Shown here piece after piece: positions 20,618 through 32,449 of a DNA stretch of 64,000 bases (position 1 is its first letter; each line of letters begins with the position of its first letter). Under the pieces are notes generated by a model. The model saw nothing but the letters and a program-made list of their open reading frames with translations, was not told the DNA's origin and made no database searches. The DNA is from Grammothele lineata (taxonomy: Eukaryota; Basidiomycota; Agaricomycetes; Polyporales; Polyporaceae), in contig NDFF03000367.1 in NCBI GenBank assembly GCA_002150815.3, forward strand, positions 186,001-250,000. The letters are read 5' to 3'. Both the position numbers and the translations under genes were made by a program.

Positions 20618-22211
20618 TCACATCGCGACAGCGCATACGCGCTGTGTGACTTTGTGTTCCACATCAACGTACACCCACTTCTCGTCCGCGCCGTCCCCGC
20701 GGCGGCAGGGCACGACGCGTCCGAGGAGCGATTTCTTCTTCTTGATGGTCGGGCGCGACATCGCGGACGGCGGTGTCGTCGACCCCGCGCCCCGCCGCGC
20801 GCTTACGCCGCAGCCCGAATCCGAGTCGCCCCCGTGCCCGTCCGACGAGGGGGGCGGAGAGCAGCCGACCATCGTCGCGGATCCGCACCCGGAGGAGGAC
20901 GGGACGGGCGTGTGGTTGTAGTGCCGGCGCGCGAGGACTTCGCGCGGGTCCGCGGGGTCCGTCGGGGAGCGCGGGGACGATGACGGCCGTGACGCGAATC
21001 TCTTCGAGGCGGGGGAGGATGCAGGGGAGGGCGTGGGCGTTGACTGTGGAGTGCGCGGCTTGCGGAGCCTGCGGCCTGTCTCGAGAGGGACGTTAAAGCA
21101 GATCTGGCGGTCGGCGTCGCGCAAAGTCGACCAAGCGGAGGCGGCGTCTGTCGAGTAGCCGTCCGCGTCACGGAGGCGGAGCGTACGTGATTTTGCACAC
21201 GATGAGTGTTCGGCGGGCTGCCAGGGCATGTCGACCTCGATGTAGCGAGAAGTCGAAGTGGTCGTAACAGAGAATGCGGACGACTAGGGACGTACCAGGC
21301 ACGCATGTCATTCGCGGCACGTGGGGGAGAACAAAGACGACAACGTACCATGTTCATCTCTACCATGACCGGCGCGGTTCCGAACGTACCAGACGTGAGG
21401 CGATGGTCCTCAAAGAAGCCCTCATCGGTGACGCTCTCGCACTCTGCCGCCTCGCGATACCGCCTTCCCGCGTTCTCGTCCGTCTCCACGCGCAAAGAGC
21501 CGGGCCTCCGCGGACGGAGTTGGGAGAGCCGATGCAACGCGTTGTGCATCATCGTCCGACGGAAGGGGACGTTCATAAGGGACGCGAGCGCCATCGAAGA
21601 CGCCGCCGCGGGGCTATCTGGGGCGGCCGGGAGACCGGCCCCGATAGTTGGTGGCGCGCGGAGGTACGAGCGCGAGTCCGCGCCAGCATCCGCCATCATG
21701 GCGTGTTGGGCAAATGCGAAGGAATCTACGCCCGCAGAGGGCGGAACGGTGGCGTACCCGTATCCGCATCCAGGTGTGCTCGCGGGGGTGTCGGGACAGT
21801 AGGCGTCCGGGCGCGCGCCGGCGTTGGCAGCGAGGGGGTCGATGGTCAGTACTTGGGACTGGTCGTCGAAGGCGACGTCGCGAGGGGAGTCATCCCGTGT
21901 GGGCTTCATCTGTGTCTTCTCCAGCGTCTCAGAGTCGAGGAGGCGCGCGCCCGAAAAGGTGACCATGCCGTCCTCGGGATCCCACATCGCAGCGAAGGTG
22001 AGAGCGGTGCGCGGTGGCACGAGCTCGGACCACCTGTGTGCGGCCTGGGTATCGACATCTTTGAGGTGCGAGTTCTTGTGGTATTTGGCGTACTTGCTGG
22101 GCTTGTTCTGGCGGATCCGGTGAGTGTGCCACTCGCAAGACAAAGACAAAGGACACTCACTTCGAGCCTCACGGCGCGAGCGAGCGGTGTTTGGCAGGCG
22201 GCTGTGGCCAT
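20618..22211 (-). CDS. Unknown Ser/Pro-rich, mostly disordered protein
   Basis: Three exons (22211-22161, 22107-21349, 21283-20618) splice in phase to 491 residues. Exon 2 opens with a compact region rich in Lys, His and Tyr (PSKYAKYHKNSHLKDVD, HRWSELVPPRTALTFAAMWD, GMVTFSGARLLDS) that may be the only folded part. The middle has Ala/Pro/Ser-rich low complexity and DEGFFEDHRLTSGTFGTAPV. The last exon has CFNVPLETGRRLRKPRTPQS, long Ser/Pro runs, a basic stretch SRPTIKKKKSLLGRVVP and a C-terminal EKWVYVDVEHKVTQRV. I do not recognise a family. The basic patches would suit a nuclear or signalling scaffold, but that is speculation. Splice junctions restoring one frame make it likely real. Confidence 0.7.
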
Positions 22212-24452
22212 GATAGAAGGAGACGACTCGGCGAAAGAATGGATGAACAAAGGAGCACACTCCGGGGAGGAGGGGCTCGGAGGAACGAAGGAGGGTGGGG
22301 AGAGAGACGTATGGCCAGCACACGCGGCGTTCTTCAAGGGCGAGAAGGTGGCTGCTCTGGCAGAAGCGAGTTAATATTCCGGGAGGAAGCTAAAACAGCA
22401 GGCACCTCGTGTTGCACGGCGCAGACGTCAACGCGAGGCACGGGGGCCTCGGAGGCAGATCGCAACCCAGGCCTTTTCCCTGCTCCCACCGCGGCGTTGC
22501 GCGTAGGACGGGACGGCGACCTCTCACGGCGCGCAAAATCTGGCGGAAACGCCCCCGACGCGTTCACCAGAAGCTGATGGACGCCGTCACGACTCTCGTG
22601 ACTTGTGACCTTTCGCATCCTATGCCGGCACCCCCAACCCATCTCGATGCCAACGCCTGCGGTGGCTGGCGCGGTCGCTCGCATTCAAGGCGGACATATC
22701 TCTGCAAGAGGAACGCGCGCGCCCCAGCATCAAAAGCTCTCGTGAGTGCCGTACTCTAAAAAGTCTGAAGAGAGGCATTGAATGGACATGCGCAGCGGTA
22801 GCATCGCAACAAAGCAAGGTCGTTCCCGCAACGTGGATCTGCCACTTATCGCCCCCGGCCCGGAGAACTGGCGCGGCCGGTCACGTCCGTGCATGGGTGC
22901 GGAACTTTAGCGTTCGTAGACACGTTTTCGCGCCGCGAGGCGTGCATCGACGACTTCGGGAGATAAGTGAGGAGCGGTCAGAACGCCGGAATGCTCGCAG
23001 CCCAAACGCGCTCACCTCTCTGCACCTCCCGCGTACCGAGCAGCGGAGGGGCGAGACGTCCGCGGGAACCCCGAGGAGGCCCTTCACGCTCCGCCCATCC
23101 AGGCGTCGGGACGTCCGTCAGCCTCCCGCCGCGCCCGCCCGTGCCACTATCAGGCCCGCACGTCTTCCACCCTGCGCGATAACGGGAGCGTTCTGGCATC
23201 TTCCGGTCGCGCAGACGACCGTGTTCGCCGCCTCACGCCCGCAAACCCACCCAGGAAATATGCTCGACCCGCTCGAACGCTCGCGGGTTCCGTCGCTGCC
23301 CCGCGTCTCGTCGCGCGAGTGCTGCGAGGCGCGGAAGGGCGTGCATGCCTGAACGGTGGGAGAAGGAAGCCGCGCAGGGACGTCTGGGCGGGTCCGCAGT
23401 GACGAACGGGTGACGATCGCGTGGGTCACGAGGGCACTTCCCAGAGATCCATCTCCGCGCAGCGGAAAGCTCGCCGGATGCGAGCGACGAAGACATGGCG
23501 ATCGGGGATATGTATGAGCCTACCATTCAGATCGACGTCGATTCAGGTGGCCTTCGCGCGCGCGCGCGTATAAACACATCCAATGTGTACCGTGCTGGGC
23601 CGCGGCACCCTACGCCCCGCCTATTTGGCCGCGGTGATGCGTCCAGGCGAGGTACGGCGAGCGAAATGAACAGGCACGGACGCGGACCCGAATCCGCCCG
23701 GCGGTCCCCCAAAGACAGTGCAAACCGGGGCTGAGAGTGATAACGGCGACCAAGGATTCGCCGCCTCAGTAGACCGGACGACCGAGGAGTTTTTCGCGGT
23801 GATAACCGCTTCGATGACGCACCGCGCGGTGCACTTTCGCTGCGAGCGTGCAGCTCCCCGCGAAAGGACGTCATACGAACCGTCTTGCTCGAGGGCGAAA
23901 TAGGCTATAACGGCTTGCCCGGTTGGAAGCTGCGCGGACGTCTCGGCACGCCCTGTTCGCCTGACCAAGTCGATTTGAGCGGAAATGAGCTTATAGGAGG
24001 ACGAATTCACACCTCGCGAACCCGGGATCTTCGGTTTTCTTGATGAGGATGGTTACCGCGGACGTTGAGCAAGCGTACGTCCACCGCGACCGAGGGTTTG
24101 AGCTGCAAGCTTGGGGTTAGTCCTTGACGGGTATAAAGAACGCCCCAACAGAAAGCCCCAACAGAAAGCGAAACCCACCGGGGAGCCCGCGTACTCGCTC
24201 TTCCGTTGGGAAGACGAATGCGAAGGGGGGCCTGCTGACCTCGAGCGTCATCCGTTCTCACCCGCGCCGTAGACGAATACGTGTTTCGCATATACGCGAC
24301 TTCGACGCTCGTAGTACGACATGACGGTCGGACCCAGGCTGCCACCCCCACTCGTGTCCACCCTTCTCTCGCCTGCCGTTTGCGCGGCTCGCGCGAGAAC
24401 CATATTTTATGGCCCGACTTCGTCGAGCGCCCCAATTTCCTGGCCGTCCCGC
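22212..24452. other. Intergenic, no supported gene
   Basis: About 2.2 kb of GC-rich sequence lies between two minus-strand genes. Short overlapping ORFs exist on both strands, all without domains. The part next to 22212 is the probable promoter of the unknown gene, and the part next to 24452 the terminator region of the F-box gene. Confidence 0.5.
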
Positions 24453-26243
24453 TCAGGCCGACCGCCACGGGAACGCGGCGCGCGGCTCGTCCCCGACGGG
24501 CAGCCTCCAGTACGGGTTAGGCACGTCCCACCCCCGCGGGTCCTCCCACCGACAGAGGCCGCCCTCGCCCACCTCGAGCCGGCCCACGTGTGCGCCCGCG
24601 CCGGCCGCGGAGAGCGCGCGCCGGACGGCGTCCCATACGCGCGCGTCGAGGTCCCCGGGCGGGGGCTGCGCGTCCGGCTCCGCGGTCAACACCGGGACGC
24701 GGTCGACGACGAGGTGTGACAGGGGAATCCTATCTGCCGCGCGTCGCGCGACGATGTGCGCGAGGGTATGAATGTGCTCGGACACGACGTCGACTTGGAC
24801 GCTGAGCGTCGTGAGCCCGGGACAGGACCGCTGCGCCGGTGCCGCGAGCAACGCTTCTTCGAGCGCGCGGAAGAGGTCGCACTGGGTGTCCCGGTAGTCC
24901 GGAAGGCTCATGAGGGCCAAGACGGCGAGCGCGGGCATGCCCCTGGCGAGCGCGGGGAGGAGGGACCAGCCCGTACACGCGAAGTGGAGCGTGCGGACGG
25001 CACCGAGGTCGAGCGTGTGCGCGAGACCGGCGAGCCAGAGCTCGGCGTGCGCGTCCTGGAACTCGGCTTGGACCCAGAGCGCGGAGTGGTCGCCTTCGGC
25101 GAGCAGGTACACGCGTGCGGGATCGGCGGCGAGCTTGAGGCTGGACAGCGGGCCCATGAAGCGTACCGGCGGCAGGAGGTTATCCCAAACGCTCGTGTGG
25201 GACTGGACGACGGCAGCGTGAACGCGGATGCGGATGGGACTAGTAAGCGTAAGGCTGGAGAGAAGGACCGCCACGGTCTGAAGCGTCGCACAGGAAGTCG
25301 AGAGGTTACGGAGCCGCGGAAGGGGCACGGGAGAGGCGGGGGGAGTAAGGTCAAGCGAGAGGAGGGGATAGCTCCAGATCTGGCCGAGATGGAGGGACTC
25401 TAAGCGCGGGCAGTTGGCGAGAAGGTGGGCGAGGGAAGCGATGGGAAGCTCTTCCATGAAAAAATAGGAAATGTTTAAATGCGCGAGATTAGGGAAATGA
25501 TTCCCCGGGAGCCAATGGCGGACGTGGAGGAGGGCGAGGGCCCTGAGGGCGGACGTTTCTCCCTGAAAGAGGATGGGGTGGTTAACGACGTCGACGCCGG
25601 CGTAGATCTCGCACTGGATGGTCAAGACCTGCAGGTGGGGCGCGCGAAAATCGAGACGGGGGTGAGAGAAGACGTCGACGGCCTCTAGACGGACGTCGAG
25701 GCGGCGGAGGCGGGAGCCGGCGCGCTGGAGGAGAGCGTGGATGGAGTCGTGGGGAATGCCGGAGTGGTAGATGGAGAGACAGATGGAGAGGAAGAGGGGC
25801 ACGGCTCGGGAGCGGTCGAGGAAGGCAAGCATGCGGGAGACGATCCGGTCGTCGACGCGTGACCAGAGGAGCGGAAGGTTGAGCGCGATCTTGCGCCATG
25901 CGCGGGAGACGTGCGAGAGGCGGACGACGGTGGGCTCGACGGGTCGGTACCATGGCCAGGACTCGATGTCGAGGCGGGGGTGGGGGGCGGTGGCGAGCCA
26001 GACGTGTTCGAAGACGAGCGCGAGGAGCTCGACCGGGAGGCGGCAGATGGCCGTCGCGGGCGGCTGTGGCGGGGCAAGATGGGGGGCGGGGTGGGCGGCA
26101 TGGCGGTAGACGACGGTCGCGGGGCGGATCTCGCTATCGTCCAACATGTCGCGGACGACGACCTCGAGGGAGGACAAAGTCCGCGAGCGGGCTCGACGCG
26201 CGCGCGCGGACTCTGCGCAGACCACGCGGAGATGGCGGACCAT
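24453..26243 (-). CDS. F-box protein with leucine-rich C-terminal region
   Basis: A single uninterrupted exon encodes 596 residues. After a basic N-terminal stretch, ICRLPVELLALVFEHVWLAT at about residues 66-85 followed by VVRLSHVSRAWRKIALNLPLLWSRV is the F-box pattern common in Agaricomycetes (LPxELLxxIF...VSxxWRxIAxxxPxLW). The rest contains repeated leucine-rich units (LRALALLHVRHW, LAHLNISYF, CPRLESLHLGQIW, LAVLALMSLP), suggesting an LRR-type substrate-binding region. Such proteins bind Skp1 in SCF ubiquitin ligases; the substrate is unknown. An internal Met about 32 codons in is an alternative start. Mushroom genomes carry hundreds of these, so no specific role follows. Confidence 0.88.
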   Translation of the reverse strand: MVRHLRVVCAESARARRARSRTLSSLEVVVRDMLDDSEIRPATVVYRHAAHPAPHLAPPQPPATAICRLPVELLALVFEHVWLATAPHPRLDIESWPWYRPVEPTVVRLSHVSRAWRKIALNLPLLWSRVDDRIVSRMLAFLDRSRAVPLFLSICLSIYHSGIPHDSIHALLQRAGSRLRRLDVRLEAVDVFSHPRLDFRAPHLQVLTIQCEIYAGVDVVNHPILFQGETSALRALALLHVRHWLPGNHFPNLAHLNISYFFMEELPIASLAHLLANCPRLESLHLGQIWSYPLLSLDLTPPASPVPLPRLRNLSTSCATLQTVAVLLSSLTLTSPIRIRVHAAVVQSHTSVWDNLLPPVRFMGPLSSLKLAADPARVYLLAEGDHSALWVQAEFQDAHAELWLAGLAHTLDLGAVRTLHFACTGWSLLPALARGMPALAVLALMSLPDYRDTQCDLFRALEEALLAAPAQRSCPGLTTLSVQVDVVSEHIHTLAHIVARRAADRIPLSHLVVDRVPVLTAEPDAQPPPGDLDARVWDAVRRALSAAGAGAHVGRLEVGEGGLCRWEDPRGWDVPNPYWRLPVGDEPRAAFPWRSA

Positions 26244-26561
26244 CTATTAATACGACTCCGCCGCCCGCCCCGCCCACCGTACGCACGCCTTCTTGAGCCC
26301 GGATGCTGTCCCCGCTCGGGCCCTCGTCGAGCTCGGGGGCGCGCCCGCCGCGCCGACGGCCGCCTGGGTTGCGGCGGGGGCTGAGCTTGGTCGACGGCGA
26401 GGGGCTGTCTGACACCCTGCCCGATATGTCCGTCCGGGCGCTAAGCGGCGCGCCTCCGCTCCTGCTGTCCGCCACCGCAGCCTACGCCAGACGCTCGTCT
26501 CCTCATCCCGCCCTCGTCCTCCTCGTCCCCGCTCCCGCCCCGGCCCCGCCAAGCCCATGCC

Positions 26562-28137
26562 ATGAGTTCAGCAGGCGGTCTATCCCGACGCCGCGTTGCA
26601 AACGCCTCTTCCTCTCCTGCTGACGACGACGCCGACGCCGCCTGGGGTTTTGGCGGCTCCTCTACACCCAACGGTTCCTCTTCCCGCTCAGAACCTCTCC
26701 AGTCTCCCCCTCTCCACGCCGGATCCGCCTTCGAAGGCGGCAGCAAGATTGCCTATGACCCCCGCGACCTGGAGAGAGCAGATGAGGATGCGCGCATGGG
26801 TGGTAAGCCACCACGGCTCACCATCATGGAGGAGGTCCTCCTCCTCGGCTTGAAGGACAAGCAAGTAAGTTTCTAGCCATATCGTGCCGTTATTCCACGT
26901 CTCGGTCAGCCTTTCATCCGCAAAGAGAGCCCTTTGCTCCCGCAAGTGTGCCCGTGCCGCGTCGTACGCTCCTCGTCTGGCCGCAGTCAGCCAATGCTGT
27001 GTACGCGCGCAGCTTAGGCGGTCAAACTCTCTGTAATCTTGCCCATCTCCTATCATTTCCTGGCCATGGTCGTGTCGGGCATGTTTGGCCATGCACACTG
27101 GAACCTATCGTGCCTGTTGCGTTTGCAATGAATGCCGCGCCGCTTGCGTCACGATCGTCTCACAATGCATGCTAATTAGACCTATGACGCACATAGGGTT
27201 ACCTCTCCTTCTGGAACGACAACATCTCCTATGCCCTACGAGGCTGCATTCTCATAGAGCTCGCCCTCCGCCGCCGCATCGCGCTTGTCAAAGACCCAAA
27301 CCGGAGACACCTCCCCCTCTCGGAACGTCTGGTCGAAGTGCTCGATGACCGACAGACAGGCGAGACGATCCTAGACGAGGCTCTGAGGATGATGAAGGCG
27401 CAGGAGCAGGAGCGGATGGCAGTCAACAGCTGGATCGACCTTCTAAGCGGTGAGTACCGTTGCCCCACCGTCTCTCACCACCGAGGCCTTACCGGCAATC
27501 TTCCCCGCAACCCCGCGTTTCAGGCGAGACATGGAACGTAATGAAGATCGGCTTTCAACTCAAGCAAGTCCGGGAACGACTCGCCAAAGGCCTAGTCGAC
27601 AAGGGCGTCCTGCGCACCGAGAAGCGCAACTTCCTCCTCTTCGACATGGCCACGCACCCCGTCGCGGACGTGCGCACGAAAGAGTCCATCATCTCCCGCG
27701 TCGTCGCCCTCCTCACCGCGACGACAGCCGCCGTGCCCGCGGCCGCGCTAGGCAAGGAGGGCACGCAGTGCCGCGCCGCACGCGCGGTGTGCCTCGTCTG
27801 CGCCGCGTACGCCGCGAGCGTGCTCGACAACGCGTTCGGGCGGCTCACGTACGAGGACCGCGAGGCCGCGTTCCAGCGGTGCGACGACATCCTCGCCGAG
27901 TTCGCCACCTGGCCGTTTGGGAGCACGAGCGGGGGCGCAGCGCGCTCGGGGAGTGCGGCGCGGCGGCGGGAGGGCTCGCGCATCGGCATGGGGAGCGCGG
28001 GCGTGAGCTCGCGAGAGGTCGTGCTCGGGCTCGTGCAGGAGGTGAAAAAGGAGATGCTGGGCGGCGAGGAGGACATGTGCTTTGAGCTCGTCGCGGGGGT
28101 GCTGGAGGTGCTGTCAAAACTCGATTCGCTCCTCTAA
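26562..28137 (+). CDS. VPS74: GOLPH3/Vps74-like Golgi phosphoprotein
   Basis: Three exons (26562-26864, 27197-27449, 27534-10 i.e. 27524-28137) splice in phase to 389 residues. After a Ser-rich leader of about 75 residues comes [21 protein letters not shown], then [36 protein letters not shown] and [12 protein letters not shown], all conserved in the GPP34 fold. [32 protein letters not shown] follows, where R/K residues contribute to the PtdIns4P pocket in the family. Vps74 retains Golgi glycosyltransferases via COPI. Intron 1 is unusually long for this window (332 nt), and a Gly/Ser-rich loop near residue 320 is an insertion relative to the yeast protein. The gene appears intact. Confidence 0.95.
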
Positions 28138-28562
28138 TTCGCTTTAATGTCTTCTGTGTCCCCCTCGCTGCTGCCGTACATACGTATATATTGGTTTCAG
28201 TCTTGCAGCTGTCGTCCCGTATACGATTGGATCTACTTGAACGGAGGATGGAAGGTAGCACTGCGCCAACATATTACTGGGGGCATCGGTTCGCGAGACG
28301 CCTCCGGCCTTGGTGATTACATTGAAGTCTCACTCCAAAAGATATCACAATCCCTGACTGCGTCATATTGTGATTACATGGCTCATCTCACCACTCATTC
28401 AAAATGTAATCAAGATGTAACAAGTCTTCAGCATGCCTTTAGGATGGGACAAATGATGGGACTCACCAAGCCCATTTGGAGTTTGGCTTAGGATGTCGTC
28501 AAAACGGAACGCGGCGTCTGAGCGTCTCACGAGCTTCACAAGCAAGAGAACGCCAAAAGGTA
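28138..28562. other. Intergenic between GOLPH3 and tRNA-Leu
   Basis: It contains the probable GOLPH3 3' UTR. No other gene is seen. Confidence 0.5.
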
Positions 28563-28642
28563 TGATGAGAGTGGGATTCGAACCCACGCCCTTTCGGACC
28601 AGATCCTTAGTCTGGCGCCTTAGACCGCTCGGCCATCTCACC
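28563..28642 (-). tRNA. tRNA-Leu(AAG)
   Basis: The 80-nt minus-strand sequence begins GGTGAGATGGCCGAGCGG and ends TCTCATC plus discriminator A. The acceptor arms GGTGAGA and TCTCATC pair (one G-U). The A box (TGGCCGAGCGG) and B box (GGTTCGAATCC) are present. The anticodon stem CCAGA/TCTGG encloses the loop CTAAGGA, giving anticodon AAG for CUU. The variable arm is long, as in class II tRNAs. There is no intron. Confidence 0.97.
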
Positions 28643-29792
28643 ATGTGGACATCGTGACTTACGTAACTCTGTCCGCTTACCGCAGAAAGACGGTGCGAGC
28701 ATCACAGCAAGGCTATCCCGCGCCAACTTGGAAGACCCGTCTTCTTCGTACGAAGCATGACGGGCAACACGGACACAGCGATGTGAGAGACGCAATCTCG
28801 CGCTGTAGGCTGTGCCACCGATCGAGGATGAACGTCCAGTGCGTGGGGGAGGCGTCCGGAGTTACGATCGGAGACCACAAGAAATCTGGCACAGCCGGTT
28901 CCGTTCCATTGCAGAGGTCTCACTTCCGCGCGATTCGCACTTTTCGCTGGGGCCTGCGGGAGTCTATTGCCGGTGGCCGTGTGCGTCGCGCGCGGAAAGC
29001 CTGGAAGCTTGCTTCAGGCGTACGGGTCACTCGGTCAGTACGACTACTCGCAATTGAGTGGCTGAAGGATGAAAAGACCTCGGACGCCACCGTGAACGAT
29101 CGGCGAGGTTTATAAATACACACAAGGACTTGCAGTACTAGTGATAGCAAGGCCGCGGAGTCTGAAGAGTCTGTAGATGGCCGCCTTTTTAATCTCGTCT
29201 GGAGGAAGCCGACGGGGGAACGGATGTGGAGGAGGCGGTCGCGAAGGAGAGACGGCTAGAAGGACGTGTCGGACGTGATGGCAGAGATAGGTTATAGTAT
29301 CGCGGATGAAGCATTACATGGACAGCTGGAAATAAACATGAGCAGTTTGACAGAGTGGATGGCTTGGCGGAGGAGTATACGACAGGAGACTCTAAGACTA
29401 GCCTTCGGCCGACACAGTAAGGGTGGTTGGAGAACCTAATCACGATCGCCAGCGGTGAATGGGCCCCTAATTTACCGCGGTCTGCTCAGCGCGGTGCGAG
29501 TAACAAAGCGGGAGTGTCAGGCTAATGAAGACGTGATGCAGGGCAGGGACAGGATGCATGTCCGGCGGGGAAAGCGGCGAGGTGGGCAAAGAAGATCAGC
29601 CAGAGTTGGAGAGATCAAGTGGATGCAGGATGCAGACGCTTGCAGCCGCACGACGAGCGCCTGGCAAGGCTCTCTCCGCATATACCACCGTCTCGCGAGC
29701 CTCCCGAGCCCGACCTCCTTTCCTCCTCCCCTCTCTGTCCTCTGCTCCTCCTTTCCTCTTCGTCTCCACCTCTCACGTCCAAACACTGTCTC
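28643..29792. other. Intergenic, 5' region of the G-alpha gene
   Basis: No supported gene. It has pyrimidine-rich tracts just upstream of the G-alpha ATG (about 29690-29770), commonly seen near fungal transcription starts, and scattered short ORFs without domains. Confidence 0.5.
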
Positions 29793-32449
29793 ATGCGCCA
29801 ATCTTCGGACCCCGATGACCCCCTCGCCGTTGCCCTCGCTCCTCCGCCCAATGAGACCGCTGAGGACCGCGCTGCCCGTCTCGACCTCGAAGCAGAGGCG
29901 AAGCGCATCAACGATGAGATCGACGAGAGGATAAAGCAGGATCGGATAGCCTGGAAGAAACACAAGAACATGTTTAAGCTCCTTCTCCTTGGCCAGAGCG
30001 AGTCCGGTACGCCTCCCTCCTCTCCTCTCTGCGCACCTCGCATCTCCTCTCCACGCTCGTCTCGCGTTTCCACTCGTTACTCCTCGATGTTGAATAAGCT
30101 ACACTTCAATGCGTCTCCATGCTCGCATCCTACCATTCACCCCCTTCCTATCACCGCCCCCCGTCCCTTTGCATTCCTCCTTCCTTCATCCCGGCCTCGA
30201 CCACACGCAGTCGGACTGCCTATCGCTCCCTGTCACCCATGGTTCCCCTCCACGTTGCCCGCAGCCTGTGCTTCGAGGCGCGCGGTTTCCGGGGCCGTGT
30301 CCTCCATCAGTCTTCTCCAAACCCTTCGGAGTCTGTAGTATCGCCTAACCGTTGCTTCGAATTCCTATGCATGCTCTTCCAGTCTCATAGCCGCAGTACG
30401 CTCATGCTCTTCTTTCCACAGGCAAATCTACCACGTTGAAAAGTGGGTACCGTTTCCCGACCTCCCCCGCGCGGTCTGACGTTCCCACCAGACTTCCAGC
30501 TCGCGTTCGCGCCCAAGGCATGGCACGCAGAACGCGCGTCCTGGCGCGCCGTCATCCAGCTCAACCTCATCCGCTCCATCAACCAGATCCTCGACGTGTT
30601 ATCCCAAGAGATGGCCAAAAGCCCGCTCTCGTCCACGACCTCGCCCGTCTCCTCCCCCTTCCTCCGCCCCGTGCCCGGGGGGCCCACAAACGGCTCGGGC
30701 GCCGACGCTGGCCCTGACAGCCCGACGAGCGCGGGCGGCGCGAACGGCGCGCCGCTGCCGTTCACGCACACGCACGCGCTGCTCAAGCTGCGCCTGACGC
30801 CGCTGCGGCAGGTCGAGACGGACCTGAAGCTGCTCATCGGCGCCGCGACCGAAGAGCTGCCGGACATGTCCGGCCTGACCGCCGGGAGCGCGCCGAGCGG
30901 GGAGGCGGCGCAGGCCGCGGCGGCGCCGTTCGACGGAGCGGCGCGGCGGCGGGCGGGGGAGTACTACGTCCGGGCGAACGCGGGCTGGCGGGAGCAGGTC
31001 CGGACGGCGTTCAAGGGCCCGGAGGCGGGGGACCGGGCGGGGCTGCCGGCGGAGCGGCTGGAGGGCGCGACGGAGATCATCGCGAGTTGCGCGGAGGACA
31101 TGGGGGCGCTGTGGGCGGACGAGGTCGTGCGCGACTGTTTGCGCCGGCGCAAGATCAAGATGGAGCTCTCGCCCGGGTTGTGAGTGTCTTCTTCGTCCGC
31201 ACTTGGCCCTTCGCGTTTGTTTGTGCGCGCCCCGCTGCCTTCTGCCGTGGGGTGCGCTTCTAACTCCGAGAAGGCCGGCGTCTTGTAAACGTGTCCTGAC
31301 TGACCCCTGTCTCTCGCACGCGCGCAGCTTCCTGGACGACATCCCCCGAATCGCGCAACGTGACTATGAGCCGTCCGACGGAGACGTCGTCCGATCGCGG
31401 CTCCGGACTGTCGGGGTGCAAGAGTACAAGCTGACGATGGAGAAGAACGGTATGTTTGCTCTGCCCCTTACAAAGCATTCCGTCTGGACGCTGAATCTAA
31501 AGGGCCGCCAGCAAATTCCGACGTCTCGCGCGAATGGATGATCTACGACGTGGGCGGTGCGCGGACTTCGGTGCGTGCCCCGTCTCCTGCTCCCCCCGCC
31601 CCCGCCGGCCATCTGTCATGCATGGCCATTCAGTGCGGTCTTCGTGACGAGGCACGGAGCGCGCGAGCTAACCTTGTGTCTATTCCCCCCAGCGCGCGGC
31701 ATGGTACCCGTACTTTGACGACGCGCACGCGATCCTCTTCCTCGCGCCAATCTCGTGCTTTGACGAGCTGCTGGCCGAGGACCGGCGGGTGAACCGGCTC
31801 GAGGACTCGTTCCTGCTCTGGAAGGGCATCGTCCAGTCAAAGCTCCTCTCAAAGTGCATCATCATCCGTGCGTACCCTTCACCCTGTTACACTTCTCTCC
31901 TTCACCGCGTGCCTGCCGTCTCCCGAACTGTGGCACTGGCACTGACGCCGGCCTTTCGAACCTTGCACCGCTTCTCTTTGTGGCGTGTGACGGGTTAGTG
32001 TTCCTGAACAAGTACGACCTACTTGAGAAGAAGCTCCGTTCGGGCGTCAAGGTCAACCGCTACCTCCCCAGCTTCGCAGAACGCGAGAATTCGGCAAAGG
32101 TCCTTGCCCACTGTCAGTCATTTCTTTGTACTGGTCAGCTGTGAACTAATCATCGCTGCATCCAGACTTGCACACAAAGTTCCGCGAGCAGCACCGCGAG
32201 TACTCGCCTGACCCCAGCAGGCCGTTCTACGGCTACATCACAACTGCCATCGTACGTCCTTCTCATTTACTCATAACATATGTTTGTTTAATTGTTTGAT
32301 CACGTGCAATAGGATACGAAAGAGACGGCGGCGACACTCGCTTCAGGTAAATTTTATTCTGTTTGCCTAGCGAATGTCGTTGACATCTTCCTTCTCCAGT
32401 GCGCGACGGTATCCTGCGGCACAACCTCCACCGCGCCGACTTCGTTTAA
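29793..32449 (+). CDS. Large basidiomycete-type G-protein alpha subunit
   Basis: Ten exons (29793-30006, 30422-30442, 30492-31179, 31328-31449, 31512-31570, 31693-31867, 31999-32112, 32166-32251, 32313-32346, 32400-32449) splice in phase to 520 residues. The P-loop LLLLGQSESGKSTTLK is split by two introns, with a 21-nt exon inside it. Switch II reads IYDVGGARTSRAAWYPYFDD and the guanine-specificity box FLNKYDLL is present. Canonical G-alpha has DVGGQ, where Gln is the GTPase catalytic residue; here it is Ala. The N-terminus (MRQSSDPDD) lacks the MGxxxS myristoylation site. A Gly/Ala/Ser-rich insertion of about 130 residues (roughly 130-260) sits in the helical domain. G-alpha expansions with a GGAR switch II are known in mushrooms. 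Nucleotide binding is likely, but normal GTP hydrolysis is doubtful. Confidence 0.93.

Noticed and set aside
28399..28644. 81-codon minus-strand ORF beginning MVRWPSGLRRQTKD
   Set aside because: This is the well-known spurious translation of a tRNA-Leu gene.
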